Origin: Ruminococcus sp.
GTDB taxonomy: Bacteria; Bacillota; Clostridia; Oscillospirales; Ruminococcaceae
NCBI GenBank assembly: GCA_017558505.1
Contig: JAFYUM010000008.1
Location: 1 to 64,000 of the forward strand
Direction: 5' to 3'
Length of the DNA stretch: 64,000 bases
Each line of letters begins with the position of its first letter. Position 1 is the first letter of the stretch. A model generated the notes under the pieces. The model was not told the DNA's origin. It searched no databases and worked only from the letters and a program-made list of their open reading frames with translations. A program made the translations under genes and the position numbers. Below, one piece after another: positions 26,455 to 35,430 of the stretch.

Positions 26455-27156
26455 ATGGAGATTATAAGAAAACTTATGAACAAGGTGAAGCAGCTTCTCA
26501 ACGGAGAGGTGTACTATGTCAACGGCCCCGATACTTTGCCGCCGCCTCTGACACATGAGGAGGAAGAAGCGGTTTTTGCCGCCCTGAGCCGTAAGGACGT
26601 ACAGGCGAGAAATACCCTTATTGTGCGTAATTTAAGGCTTGTGGTCTATATTGCAAAGAAGTTCGAGTCAACGGGAATAGGCACGGAGGATTTAGTATCA
26701 ATCGGAACAATCGGGCTTATAAAGGCTGTTAACACGTTCTGTCCCGAAAAGAATATAAAGCTTGCCACATACGCTTCACGCTGTATTGAGAACGAAATAC
26801 TTATGTTTCTGCGTAAATCCTCGCAGTACAGAGGGGATTTGTCCATAGATGAGCCGTTGAATACGGATTGTGACGGAAATGAATTGCTGTTGTCTGATGT
26901 AATCGGAACGGAGGACGACATTGTAAGCAAGGGCATTGAAACAGAGGCAGAGCGTGAATTGCTCCGCAGCGCCGTATCGGAGCTCTGTGAACGTGAGAGG
27001 GAGATAATGGAGCTGCGTTTCGGACTTATAGACGGAAAGGAAAAGACGCAGAAAGAAACGGCGGAGCTTATCGGCATATCGCAATCCTACATATCACGGC
27101 TTGAAAAGAAGATAATACGTAAGCTCCGGACAAAGCTTGAAAAGGCATTGCTTTGA
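26455..27156 (+). CDS. sigE: Sporulation sigma factor SigE
   Basis: Encodes 233 residues; AAGGAGAAAAATT precedes the ATG. The N-terminal ~25 residues ('[24 protein letters not shown]') correspond to the inhibitory pro-sequence. Region 2 is clear: '[13 protein letters not shown]', '[19 protein letters not shown]', '[20 protein letters not shown]'. Region 4 has the helix-turn-helix '[24 protein letters not shown]'. It directs early mother-cell transcription. sigG, which often follows sigE in Clostridia, is absent here; a long-TIR element follows instead. Confidence 0.95.
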   Translation: MEIIRKLMNKVKQLLNGEVYYVNGPDTLPPPLTHEEEEAVFAALSRKDVQARNTLIVRNLRLVVYIAKKFESTGIGTEDLVSIGTIGLIKAVNTFCPEKNIKLATYASRCIENEILMFLRKSSQYRGDLSIDEPLNTDCDGNELLLSDVIGTEDDIVSKGIETEAERELLRSAVSELCEREREIMELRFGLIDGKEKTQKETAELIGISQSYISRLEKKIIRKLRTKLEKALL

Positions 27157-27172
27157 TAATTCTGTTGTTTTT

Positions 27173-27250
27173 ATGAAGATACCAATGAAGATATCAAGGT
27201 ACTACTATAAGAAAATAGTAGTACCTTGGTATCTTCTTTTTGCACAAAAA
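27173..27250. repeat. Left terminal inverted repeat with internal hairpin
   Basis: It contains a hairpin of ~17 bp (GATATCAAGGTACTACTAT ... ATAGTAGTACCTTGGTATC, one T-G pair) with an AAGAAA loop. A tandem 'GAAGATA(C/T)CAA' lies in its outer part. It could also act as a terminator for sigE, as TCTTCTTTTT follows the stem. Confidence 0.85.
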
Positions 27251-27386
27251 AAGATGTTTAAAATTGTCTGAAACGCTGAAATTTAAAATTATTTTTTCAT
27301 ATTCAACCATATTTGGTTGAAAAAAGCAATGTTTCAGCCCTTTATTGAGGGCAGCTTTGCCCAATAAAAAAACGGAGGTATTTTTT

Positions 27387-28337
27387 ATGCAGTTAATTTC
27401 ACTTGATGAAATCCAGTCATCATCTACACAATGGTTATGGGAGCCGTATATTCCGCTGGGAAAAATAACCATAATACAGGGCGACCCCGGAGAGGGAAAA
27501 ACTTCACTCATGCTGAGTCTTGCAACTGTGCTGTCAAGAGGTTATCTGCCGAATGTGGAAGACAAGAAATTTGAGCCCTTTGAGGTGCTCTATCTCAATG
27601 CAGAGGACGATTACAGGGATACTATCAAACCAAGGCTTGAAGCTGCAAAGGCTGATTGTACGCATATTCACACCCTGTTTGAGGAGTCAGAAGACGAACC
27701 CCTTACCCTTGATGATGACAGAATAGCAAATGCAATATTAGGTCTTAATGCAAAGCTTCTTGTACTTGACCCCATACAGGCGTATCTTGGTGCAAAAGTT
27801 GATATGCACAGGGCAAATGAAATACGTCCTGTTATGAAGAAGCTTGCAGAAATAGCGGCTTGTACAAACTGTGCTGTAGTTCTGATAGGTCATATGAACA
27901 AGGCGCAGGGAATGAAGTCGGCTTATCGTGGACTTGGTTCAATTGATATCACAGCCGCTGCAAGAAGTGTTATTGTTGTGGCAAAGGATAAGAGTAACCC
28001 TGATATACGTGTGGTTGCACAGATAAAAAACAGCCTTGCACCTATTGGGGAAACTCTCGGCTTCAGGTTCTGTGAGAACGGAGTTTTCAAAAGTATAGGC
28101 ACTTATGAGTGTGATATTGAAGATGTACTTCTGGGTATCGGAACAAAGAATAAGTGTACAGCCGTTGAAGAAATGCTGAAGGATGAGCTTTCAGACGGCG
28201 GAAAGCCACAGTCAGAACTGGTTGTAAAAGCATCTGAAATGGGAATATCTGTAAGTACATTAAGAAAAGCCAAGGATAAGCTTGGTGTAAAATCTGAAAA
28301 GAAGGGGGCGACATGGTACTGGCATTTGTCAGAATAA
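27387..28337 (+). CDS. RecA-like AAA ATPase (RepA/AAA_25 type) with C-terminal winged helix
   Basis: Encodes 316 residues; the ATG at 27387 follows CGGAGG by 8 bases. Walker A is 'GDPGEGKTS' (32-40), Walker B 'KLLVLDPIQAYL', then 'CAVVLIGHMNKAQGMKSAYRGLGSIDITAAAR', a RepA/AAA_25 hallmark (plasmid hexameric replicative helicases and phage homologues). The C-terminal ~70 residues resemble a winged-helix DNA-binding domain ('GKPQSELVVKASEMGISVSTLRKAKDKLGV'). Such proteins are common on plasmids, ICEs and prophages, where they act in replication initiation. Here it is the only gene of a long-TIR unit. A role in copying or moving that unit is inference. Confidence 0.85.
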   Translation: MQLISLDEIQSSSTQWLWEPYIPLGKITIIQGDPGEGKTSLMLSLATVLSRGYLPNVEDKKFEPFEVLYLNAEDDYRDTIKPRLEAAKADCTHIHTLFEESEDEPLTLDDDRIANAILGLNAKLLVLDPIQAYLGAKVDMHRANEIRPVMKKLAEIAACTNCAVVLIGHMNKAQGMKSAYRGLGSIDITAAARSVIVVAKDKSNPDIRVVAQIKNSLAPIGETLGFRFCENGVFKSIGTYECDIEDVLLGIGTKNKCTAVEEMLKDELSDGGKPQSELVVKASEMGISVSTLRKAKDKLGVKSEKKGATWYWHLSE

Positions 28338-28354
28338 ACAAAAATATACAGTGA

Positions 28355-28433
28355 TTTTTGTGCAAAAAGAAGATGCCAAGGTACTACTATTTTCTTATAG
28401 TGGTACCTTGGCATCTTCATTTGGTATCTTCAT
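28355..28433. repeat. Right terminal inverted repeat with internal hairpin
   Basis: Reverse complement of the left repeat with four substitutions and one extra A. The hairpin stem (GATGCCAAGGTAC... / ...GTACCTTGGCATC) is kept: the A-T pair and T-G pair of the left copy are both Watson-Crick G-C/C-G pairs here, so the changes preserve pairing. Confidence 0.85.
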
Positions 28434-28453
28434 TCTGAATTTATTGCTCAATA

Positions 28454-28978
28454 TTATTCAATATCCACGCCCCACGCCTGTTTAACAGCGTCGGCAGGCT
28501 TGCTTTGTATGCCCTCGGCGAATATTTCAACTGCCTGATAAACAGGTTCGCCAAGATATGTATCCTTTTTCAGCACCAGCGGAGAAGTAAGCAGATTGGC
28601 TGTTGCTTCATCAGGTGCAACGGGCGAATTATACATATACGTATTATCTCCCAGAGCTGTCCAGTCAGGGCTGAAAGAAAGCTGAACGGGTTCGCTTTCT
28701 TTGCCGACGATATCTCCGTTTCCGTTAACCCAGCAGGAAACAAATCTTAAACGGAGATAAGCGTCGGTATTTCCGGTATTTTTTATTGCAATGCTGCTTT
28801 TCTGCGTTCCGTCAAATACCTCTGTAACCTTACATTCAACCTTTGCAGGGAAGAATATATTTTCAACAGTTTCCGAAGATTTGAACATAAAAGCAAGGGT
28901 AATACCAATGGAAATCAACAGGGCAGGGAGTACAATAAACAGAAGTACTCGTTTTTTACGGAGTCTGAGTTTTCTCAT
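28454..28978 (-). CDS. Small exported TasA/camelysin-like protein
   Basis: Encodes 174 residues from ATG 28978 (10 bases after AGGAGG); a TTG at 28984 overlapping the previous stop is an alternative. An N-terminal basic stretch (RKLRLRKKR) and a membrane segment (residues ~10-30) are followed by a beta-rich domain: 'VECKVTEVFDGTQKSSIAIKNTGNTDAYLRLRFVSCWVN', 'SPDWTALGDNTYMYNSPVAP'. The 'I.N.GNTDAYLR' pattern is typical of proteins in SipW-dependent loci. Last gene of the export operon; it may be a minor subunit or assembly factor for the surface structure. Confidence 0.6.
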   Translation of the reverse strand: MRKLRLRKKRVLLFIVLPALLISIGITLAFMFKSSETVENIFFPAKVECKVTEVFDGTQKSSIAIKNTGNTDAYLRLRFVSCWVNGNGDIVGKESEPVQLSFSPDWTALGDNTYMYNSPVAPDEATANLLTSPLVLKKDTYLGEPVYQAVEIFAEGIQSKPADAVKQAWGVDIE

Positions 28979-28980
28979 TT

Positions 28981-31900
28981 TCAATCAGCCTCCTTTACAT
29001 TTTTCTCGATGTCGCTGTTTCCCGACAGCCATAAATCCTCATCGGCAGCCTTATTGAATGTAACCTCTGCGGAGTCGTTTTCAAGGGTAATCTGCTGCGA
29101 GCTGTCGCTGTATCGCCATGACCAGTCGTTGAGCTGTTCAACAGTATATTTGCCGTAAAGAAGATTTGTGATTGTGGTGCTGTCATTGCCATTTACGGTA
29201 ACTTCAAAAGTATCGCCCGTGCTGTTGTTTGTCACACGGTAAACGAATACCTGTTTGCCGTTTCCTTCATCGTCGGCATTATCACGGGATATTGTAATAC
29301 TGCCGTACTGGGGAGTAAGCTTTGCATAGTAGATGTTGACATCAGGCTGTGGAGAAAGTGTTGTTTTATCGGGGGTAAACTTTACATTGTCCCCGACTTT
29401 GATTGTACAGGCTTCATCGGCATACCAGCCCTCAAAGAGATATCCTGCATTAGGTCTGACCTCGGAGCCTACAATTTCCGTATCGCCCTCAATGGTTTCA
29501 CTTGTTCTTGAAAGTATACCTCCCTCACCGCCTGCAATGCGGTATTCCATAGTGTACTGCAAAGGAGAGTAGTAGAAGATAATTCTGTTCTTGTCATTAT
29601 CGTGACCGAGAGTAATGCTTTGTACATTTGAAGATACACAGCGGTATCCGTCAATATCCGGAGCGTGTTCTATTACGGTTGAGCCGTAGGGAATATCTGA
29701 TTTTGTTATAGACTGTTCAAGAATATCGCTTTCATCAAGTTTGGTCAGGTCGGTAATATCAGCACCGTACCGGAGATAATATGTGGTATAGCTCTGGGTT
29801 TGTCTGCGGTAGTAGATATAAAGCTCTGTACCGCTTTCGTCAATTGTTATATTGAACTGACCGTTATTAAGGTTTACAGATGTTTCTGTATCGTTGATTA
29901 CCTGCCATGCAGGGTTGTTAAGAATAAAACCGTTGAAATCAAGGGGAGTTATTCCGATTGTAGAGCCTGTATCACCTACACCCTCAATGGTAGAGCCGCT
30001 GTCCTCGTAGTTGCCGTTTGAAGTTTCCAACATAAAGTGAACAGCGTAATAGCTTGCCCTGGTGTTTGGTGTGTAGTAGAAAATGATTACATTGCTGCTA
30101 GAGCTTATAAATTCCCCAGGGTTATTCGGATCTTCCTCAACGGAGAGAACAAGTCGCTTGTAGAATGCGTCGGGAATAAAATCCTCAATTGGGACAAAAC
30201 GCTCTGTTATAACAGCGTTTGATGTCACAGCAGTTTTGGAAGTGTGAAGCTCCTCGCCTGTGTTTTTGTTGATGTAGCGGACTGTGTATTCCAGCTCATT
30301 TGTTTCGATATAGGTAAACGTATAAACATTTGTTTGTGGAGATGTTACATCAGCCTCGTACTGCATTGTAATGGAGTGGCTTCCCACCGTGGGAAAGTAG
30401 CCTGAATTGTAACTTTGTTCAAGCTGATTGTATGGAGCGCCTGCCTTGGGGCGGAATGTTCTTGTAGTACCCTGATAGCCGTAGCCTGTGGTAGAGCCTG
30501 CAATACAGAGGTGATAGCCGTTGTTGAGCCATACGTAACTGCGTTCAGATCCGTTGACAGTAACGGTATACTTCATATGCTCCGTAGCATTGTTGCCCCT
30601 TTTTGCGTCAAGGAGAGCTGTTATTGAACTGTCGTTTTCCCTGTTGTCAAGGGCATAGTGAATAACGTAGGGACGGGGAGTCTTTGAACCCCATTCCGCA
30701 AAGATATTCATATCTCCCGTTACGGGCATATCAAGGGGAGTATAGGCTTTCGGTGTGCCTGTGTCCATGTAGAACCAGCCTGCGAAGTCATATACAACGC
30801 CGTTATCAGTCATTGAGTCTGGATTTTCAAGAGTGCTTACTGTATTACCGTGTACAACCTGTAAGCTTTCCAGATACAAGCCTTCGCTGCTGAGTCTTTC
30901 AAGGACAGCTGCTTTTTCGCTTGCGGGAGCTTTTTCGTACTCCTCCATAGCTGCATATGTCTTGAACACGTTGATTGTATGGGTTTTAGGGAGCCAGTTT
31001 GCGTAAAGCATAAGGTTGCTTGCAGGCATTGTAGCGGTATCCCAGTCAAGCTTTGTACCCTCGTAACAACCCGGAGAAGTATACCAGCCCTCGAAGTAGT
31101 AGCCGTTTTCCTCCAGATTTGTAGGGTATGGCGGTGTGAAGTTGTATTTTTTCAGTTTTGTTTCAAAGGGAACTGTTTCCTGTTTTATTATTGTTCCGTT
31201 GTTGTTGAATTCAAGAGTGTAGTTGTTGCGGGTGTAGTAGAAATCCATATTATATGAATCTCTGTATTGGTTGATACTGGGGTTTGTAGTAGCGTTTCTT
31301 CTGCTATAAGTAAATCCTTCAATAGCTGTAGCAGTCTGTTCGTTAGGGTTGCTTGTCGTATTATTATCGCAGGTATCATATGTAGCAAACAGCTTGTAAT
31401 CTATGCCAAGATAATTTCTGTCGGCTTCCTCGTCTTCAAGAATTGGAAGATAGATATTGTAAAGCCATTGGTTAGGACGGCTCCATGAGATATTGGCACC
31501 GTTTTCCCAGAACGCTAAAAAGCATATGGTACTTCTGTCAGCGTATTGTGAAGCATCATAAAGCATCTGATAGTCAAGACGCAGGTAATTTCCTTTCAAT
31601 GTTTTGTTTTCGTTATGCACACTGTAATAGGTATGGTGTTCCACGTTCCACGCAGAGAAGTATGCCGTATCGCCTTGTGTGTGAAGTGTTGATGTAGTTA
31701 TGGAGTCAAATATGCCAATAGGCCAGATATCACCGATGTACTCACCGTATTTTGCAGAAAATGTAAGATAGTGGTAAGTTACATTGTTATACGTTTCAGC
31801 ACCTGTCTGATAATTTCTTTCTAATCCGAGTGCGTTCAATGACGGGAGAGCAACAATATTACCCCACTGACTTTCAGGGACGTTTTCAAGTTGTGCAGCA

Positions 31901-33426
31901 AGATTGTCATTGGAGTTGTTACTCCATGCGAAATACCATGTACTTCCACCGACAATACCATAGTTGCCGTTCTTATATCTCGCATAATAAAACTTCAAAG
32001 TATATTCCTTACGGTTGTAATAAATATTTACAACAGTTGAGCCGTCGCCGTCAACTTCCACGTTCTGGTCGGCATGGCTGAACTGTGTATAACGCTTATC
32101 TTCAAAGTTGTCGGGAACATCATCACTGCCGGATACAAGTGAAGCGGAGTAAACATTGTCGTTCACAGTCTGACTTCCCCAGTAGTTGTATTTGTCATCT
32201 TCATCAGGGTCCTGCAGCCAGTAAACCTTTGTATAAGAGGTTTTTGTAACTGTCCATACAGCCCTGTAATTCCGATTTTCCGCAGGGATACGTGAGGGCA
32301 TTACATCGGCAATACCGTCACCTTTGCCCTCTGCATCAAGCAAATCCCAGCCAGCGAATACATAACCGTGACGTATAGGCTCATTTACAACAAAAGGCGT
32401 GTCATAACGTGCATAAATAGGGTCAACGCCATAGCCGCCGTTCATATCGAATTTAAGCAGATAGTAATTTCTGTCGTAGTAACATTCAAATACCGTACTT
32501 CCGTCAGCAGCAACAGATTCAGGGTAGTGGTAAAGCTTTGTAAATCCGATTGAGTTTACACCGTTTGTCAGCTCGTTATCGCTTATAATCGTACCTGTAA
32601 GGGCATAATCCTGCTTGTAGAAGCCAACGTTTTCCGTGTACTGGTCGTCGTATATATTCTGGAAGTAGTATTTCGCAGCATATGGAACTTCCGTCGGCAC
32701 ATAGTAGATGTTGTATACAAGGCTTTCAGTTACTGATGCAAGGTTGAGATTGAGAGTGTAAACCTCAACCATATTTTCATCAACTGTATCTGTAGAGGGA
32801 TTATCAGGATTATATTTCGGGATATAGCCTATAAATGTGGGTGAAATGATATTCTGTACAAAGCTTGTATCGCTTGATGTTATAGTTGCGGTGTACGGTG
32901 AAAAGATAGGATCCTTTGATTCACTGTCAAGATAATTGACGGTGATTGTTACAAAGTTTTCGTCTGCAAGAACAGCCGCGGCGGAGTATTTCATAGGAGT
33001 TGCTGTAAAGCTGTTTTTGGCTTTTACAGGTGCAGGATTGACGTTGACGCATACGGGCTCGCTGTGTATTACAGAGCCCTCATTTGTCAGCGTACAGCGG
33101 ACATAGACACCCTGACCGTCATTGCTGACAGCCTTTGTCATAGCGTGGGAGAGCTCTATAGTTTCGGCGGTCTGATGTGAGATATCCGCCCAGATTTCGC
33201 CGTCTGTCAGTATCTGCCATTGATAGTCACCGTGAACAGAGGTTCTCGCCTCAATAGTTATGTGGTCATTTTCAGAAAAAGAAATTTCACTTATTTCCGC
33301 ATCATCGCAGAAAATGCTGATTTCAGCGGAACTGTCCGAGAAAAGGGAAATGTCGGCAAGACTGCATACAAAAAGGCATAGTGCGGCAAGTGCCACAGCT
33401 AAAATTGACAGTAAGCCTTTTTTCAT
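28981..33426 (-). CDS. Large exported surface protein with InlB-type repeats
   Basis: Encodes 1481 residues with a signal peptide (MKKGLLSILAVALAALCLFVC). After an Ig-like N-terminal segment (~25-130) there are many InlB B-repeat (Listeria-Bacteroides, Flg_new) units recognised by 'Y.V.F..NGG....' and 'FAGWDL', 'YFEGWYTSPGC', 'YDFAGWFYMDTG', 'LFEGWYADEAC'. Tyr- and Asn-rich stretches with 'FYYTPNT', 'YYRRQTQ' and 'YYNRKEY' lie between. A prealbumin-like domain ('VFVYRVTNNSTGDTFEVTVNG...YTVEQLNDWSWRY') is near the C-terminus. There is no LPxTG, wall-binding domain or C-terminal membrane anchor, so it is secreted or held by partner proteins of this operon. Possibly an adhesin. Confidence 0.85.
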   Translation of the reverse strand: MKKGLLSILAVALAALCLFVCSLADISLFSDSSAEISIFCDDAEISEISFSENDHITIEARTSVHGDYQWQILTDGEIWADISHQTAETIELSHAMTKAVSNDGQGVYVRCTLTNEGSVIHSEPVCVNVNPAPVKAKNSFTATPMKYSAAAVLADENFVTITVNYLDSESKDPIFSPYTATITSSDTSFVQNIISPTFIGYIPKYNPDNPSTDTVDENMVEVYTLNLNLASVTESLVYNIYYVPTEVPYAAKYYFQNIYDDQYTENVGFYKQDYALTGTIISDNELTNGVNSIGFTKLYHYPESVAADGSTVFECYYDRNYYLLKFDMNGGYGVDPIYARYDTPFVVNEPIRHGYVFAGWDLLDAEGKGDGIADVMPSRIPAENRNYRAVWTVTKTSYTKVYWLQDPDEDDKYNYWGSQTVNDNVYSASLVSGSDDVPDNFEDKRYTQFSHADQNVEVDGDGSTVVNIYYNRKEYTLKFYYARYKNGNYGIVGGSTWYFAWSNNSNDNLAAQLENVPESQWGNIVALPSLNALGLERNYQTGAETYNNVTYHYLTFSAKYGEYIGDIWPIGIFDSITTSTLHTQGDTAYFSAWNVEHHTYYSVHNENKTLKGNYLRLDYQMLYDASQYADRSTICFLAFWENGANISWSRPNQWLYNIYLPILEDEEADRNYLGIDYKLFATYDTCDNNTTSNPNEQTATAIEGFTYSRRNATTNPSINQYRDSYNMDFYYTRNNYTLEFNNNGTIIKQETVPFETKLKKYNFTPPYPTNLEENGYYFEGWYTSPGCYEGTKLDWDTATMPASNLMLYANWLPKTHTINVFKTYAAMEEYEKAPASEKAAVLERLSSEGLYLESLQVVHGNTVSTLENPDSMTDNGVVYDFAGWFYMDTGTPKAYTPLDMPVTGDMNIFAEWGSKTPRPYVIHYALDNRENDSSITALLDAKRGNNATEHMKYTVTVNGSERSYVWLNNGYHLCIAGSTTGYGYQGTTRTFRPKAGAPYNQLEQSYNSGYFPTVGSHSITMQYEADVTSPQTNVYTFTYIETNELEYTVRYINKNTGEELHTSKTAVTSNAVITERFVPIEDFIPDAFYKRLVLSVEEDPNNPGEFISSSSNVIIFYYTPNTRASYYAVHFMLETSNGNYEDSGSTIEGVGDTGSTIGITPLDFNGFILNNPAWQVINDTETSVNLNNGQFNITIDESGTELYIYYRRQTQSYTTYYLRYGADITDLTKLDESDILEQSITKSDIPYGSTVIEHAPDIDGYRCVSSNVQSITLGHDNDKNRIIFYYSPLQYTMEYRIAGGEGGILSRTSETIEGDTEIVGSEVRPNAGYLFEGWYADEACTIKVGDNVKFTPDKTTLSPQPDVNIYYAKLTPQYGSITISRDNADDEGNGKQVFVYRVTNNSTGDTFEVTVNGNDSTTITNLLYGKYTVEQLNDWSWRYSDSSQQITLENDSAEVTFNKAADEDLWLSGNSDIEKNVKEAD

Positions 33427-33447
33427 ATTCTTTCCTCCTTTGACGTG

Positions 33448-34047
33448 TTATTTTATTGCTTCCCATGCGTCTTCCGCTGTGGGAAATCCGTTTGCCTGTA
33501 CAGCGATACCCCGAAAGCTTGCGGAAAGATTTGTAATTTCCTGTATTTCGGAGTTTTTCAGTTGGTTGGAAACATAAACTGTGTTGTCGGTTATAATTGT
33601 ATCCTTAAGTGATGTATTGGCTGTGAGAGCTTTAAAGTAAATATATTTCCCGTTTTCACTGGTAAGATAAGTCCATTTTGTCTTGTCCACAGACCAGAAT
33701 ATTTTTTTGTCATCAATTGCATAGAAGCTGTAATTGTCGTTCATAGCTGTGAAGCTTTCAGCAGATACTTCAACAAAAATATATGTGTTGGCTTCGCTGC
33801 CCTCAAATACCAGTTCAGCCTTTTTGGTAAGGTTGATACCGGGCTGTATGCGGAATTTTCCGTCGGTGAAATCGCCTGTTTCGGATATGGAAATATCATC
33901 GAATTTTATAATTCTCGCCCCGTCACCGCCCTGCGTGGAAGTGACATATTTTGAAAGTGTAACTCCCGTGGAGAGAAATGCCACGAGGACGAGATAAAGC
34001 AGCCATGCACGGAGCGGCAGCCTGAATTTTTTATTTTTCTTCTCCAC
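33448..34047 (-). CDS. SipW-dependent TasA-like exported protein
   Basis: Encodes 199 residues from GTG 34047, 8 bases after GGAGG; GTG 34056 is possible but would overlap its own RBS. It overlaps the SipW gene by 17 bases. The signal region ('RAWLLYLVLVAFLSTGVTLSKYVTSTQGGDGARIIKF') shares 'T(L)xKYVTS..GxDxARxxKF' with the protein at 35431-36102, a mark of SipW-processed TasA/CalY-type fibre proteins. The rest is beta-rich without a sorting signal. Translation is probably coupled to the signal peptidase. Confidence 0.7.
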   Translation of the reverse strand: MEKKNKKFRLPLRAWLLYLVLVAFLSTGVTLSKYVTSTQGGDGARIIKFDDISISETGDFTDGKFRIQPGINLTKKAELVFEGSEANTYIFVEVSAESFTAMNDNYSFYAIDDKKIFWSVDKTKWTYLTSENGKYIYFKALTANTSLKDTIITDNTVYVSNQLKNSEIQEITNLSASFRGIAVQANGFPTAEDAWEAIK

Positions 34048-34570
34048 CCTTTCCACCTCCGTCGGAGCTGTCTTTAGTCTTTGCGGGTATAAACAGCAGA
34101 ATAACTGCTATTGTAAAAAGTATGAGCATACCGAGGGGAGTGCTGAAAAACTGAATTGCACCACCTATTTTCGGTATGATGAGTACAACCTTACCCTCAA
34201 TTGAGTTATATGTGACAATATCGGGGTCAGGAGTATTGTTTGCGTCACCCTTTGTAATAAAGCCTTCGTCTATTTCCTCTGCAATACGGTGCGTCACAAG
34301 GCCTGAACAGCTGTGAAATGAGATTACATCGCCCTTTTCATAGCCTTCCTGCCTGTGGATTATTACAACATCGTTGACATTGATTTCTTCCGCCATACTG
34401 CCTGATATGACAACAGCCGTTGAAAAGCCTAATACTGTCGGGTGCTTAATCCCGAAAAATAGCTTTGCGGCGGCAGGGTATACCGTAAGCAGAAGAAGTG
34501 CGGCAATAACCGCAATGGAAGCAATACTTCCCGTAGCCGATAGGAATTTTCGTAATTTATTGTTCTTCAT
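34031..34570 (-). CDS. sipW: Signal peptidase I, SipW (archaeal/ER) type, copy 2
   Basis: Encodes 179 residues; AGAGGAAAA precedes ATG 34570. Two membrane segments flank the catalytic domain. The catalytic serine is in 'VVISGSMAEEINVNDVVII', and 'GLVTHRIAEE' supplies the histidine used instead of lysine in ER/SipW-type enzymes; 'FITKGDANNTPDPDIV' and 'GKVVLIIPKIGG' complete the family pattern. It likely cleaves the signal peptides of neighbouring TasA-like proteins. A second sipW-like gene lies at 36172-36792. Confidence 0.88.
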   Translation of the reverse strand: MKNNKLRKFLSATGSIASIAVIAALLLLTVYPAAAKLFFGIKHPTVLGFSTAVVISGSMAEEINVNDVVIIHRQEGYEKGDVISFHSCSGLVTHRIAEEIDEGFITKGDANNTPDPDIVTYNSIEGKVVLIIPKIGGAIQFFSTPLGMLILFTIAVILLFIPAKTKDSSDGGGKGGEEK

Positions 34571-35321
34571 TTTTCCTCTTTGGATTTGTAATTGCAAGGA
34601 ATAAAAGCAGTAACAGGCTGATAATCATAAGGATTATATAACCGCTTAAAACACCGTAGTAGCCTGTCTGTGGCGCTGACACGATTATATCTCCGCTTTC
34701 GTCCTCGACGATAACGATTATGCCGGCCTTTATACGCTCTGCACGGTCGTCTGCGGCGTTGTCGCCAAATGCCGTATCAGCATAATCCTGTGCATCGCTC
34801 TCCTCGTATTCCCATAACCAGTTGATATCAAAGTCTTGTATCTGACCGCTTCCGACAGTACCGCAGACAGATGAAATAACGCTGTTTTCTGCAATTCCCT
34901 CTGGGAGCGTGTAGTTGGCGGTCGGGGAAAATCCCTCTCCCGCCAGTTTTACCTTTACAGGTAGTTTTTCGTCTGTGCGGACAGAATAAACTATAGCCGT
35001 GTAATTTATGGGGTTTTCGTCCTCGTTCAGAAGTCGGACGATACTTTTTCCGTTTGTACCGGGTGCAACAACGTTTTCATCGTTGTCCGATTTTACATTG
35101 CCGTAAATTGCTTCAAAAAGTGAAAGTACAGCGGCTCCCTGTGAGTCAGTTTCGGTGCGTATATCCCATGTGAGATTTCTCTCGGAGAATGTGAGGATAT
35201 GCTCGGGAGTCTCGCTTCCTGTTGCGTAGGTCATTCCAAGAACAAGCGGGAGCGTCATGACTTCAAGCAGAAACAGTATTAAAATTGCAGGGAGCATAAT
35301 TTTTCTTATTCTCTGCGGCAC
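34557..35321 (-). CDS. Exported TasA-related protein with C-terminal membrane anchor
   Basis: Encodes 254 residues from GTG 35321 (AAAGGAGGG six bases upstream). Signal segment residues ~8-32. The ectodomain shares 'NVVAPGTNGK', 'NYT', 'W.WEYE' and 'DAQDYADTAFGDNAADDRAE' with the protein at 35431-36102 ('NVVAPGTSGN', 'ISWEWPF', 'DVKDTALGDAAADDNAA'), so the two are paralogues. A C-terminal transmembrane helix (~residues 222-245) with 'NPKRKNEEQ' after it suggests that it anchors the fibre to the membrane, as TapA does in Bacillus (analogy only). Confidence 0.72.
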   Translation of the reverse strand: MPQRIRKIMLPAILILFLLEVMTLPLVLGMTYATGSETPEHILTFSERNLTWDIRTETDSQGAAVLSLFEAIYGNVKSDNDENVVAPGTNGKSIVRLLNEDENPINYTAIVYSVRTDEKLPVKVKLAGEGFSPTANYTLPEGIAENSVISSVCGTVGSGQIQDFDINWLWEYEESDAQDYADTAFGDNAADDRAERIKAGIIVIVEDESGDIIVSAPQTGYYGVLSGYIILMIISLLLLLFLAITNPKRKNEEQ

Positions 35322-35346
35322 GTCAATCCCTCCTTTAATAATGGGA

Positions 35347-35380
35347 ACAGGTTTTCACCTGCCACATGATGAAAACCTGT
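35347..35380 (-). terminator. Internal hairpin after the main TasA-like gene
   Basis: An 11-bp perfect stem (ACAGGTTTTCA / TGAAAACCTGT, 12-base loop) lies between the genes ending at 35431 and starting at 35321. There is little T-tract, so partial termination or RNA stabilisation is more likely than full stop. It would give more of the upstream TasA-like mRNA than of the rest. Confidence 0.55.
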
Positions 35381-35430
35381 CCATTTCACTTATTTATGTG
35401 GCTATGCACAATTTTTTAGCTTTAGCTTAT

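Larger units (their letters stand above)
27173..28433. mobile_element. 1.26-kb unit with 78/79-bp terminal inverted repeats and one ATPase gene
   Basis: Bases 27173-27250 and the reverse complement of 28355-28433 align over their full length with four substitutions and one 1-base indel (about 94% identity). Both ends start 'ATGAAGATACCA' outward and finish at 'TTTTTGCACAAAAA' inward. Each contains an internal hairpin. The only gene inside is an AAA/RecA-like ATPase (27387-28337); there is no transposase. No perfect target duplication touches the ends; 'ATTCTG' occurs at 27159-27164 and at 28432-28437. It lies between sigE and the converging export operon. Mobility is inferred from structure only. 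Confidence 0.7.

Noticed and set aside
27159..28437. ATTCTG as target-site duplication of the long-TIR unit
   Set aside because: On the left it is 8 bp away from the repeat end, while on the right it overlaps the last repeat bases, so it does not flank the element symmetrically; may be chance.
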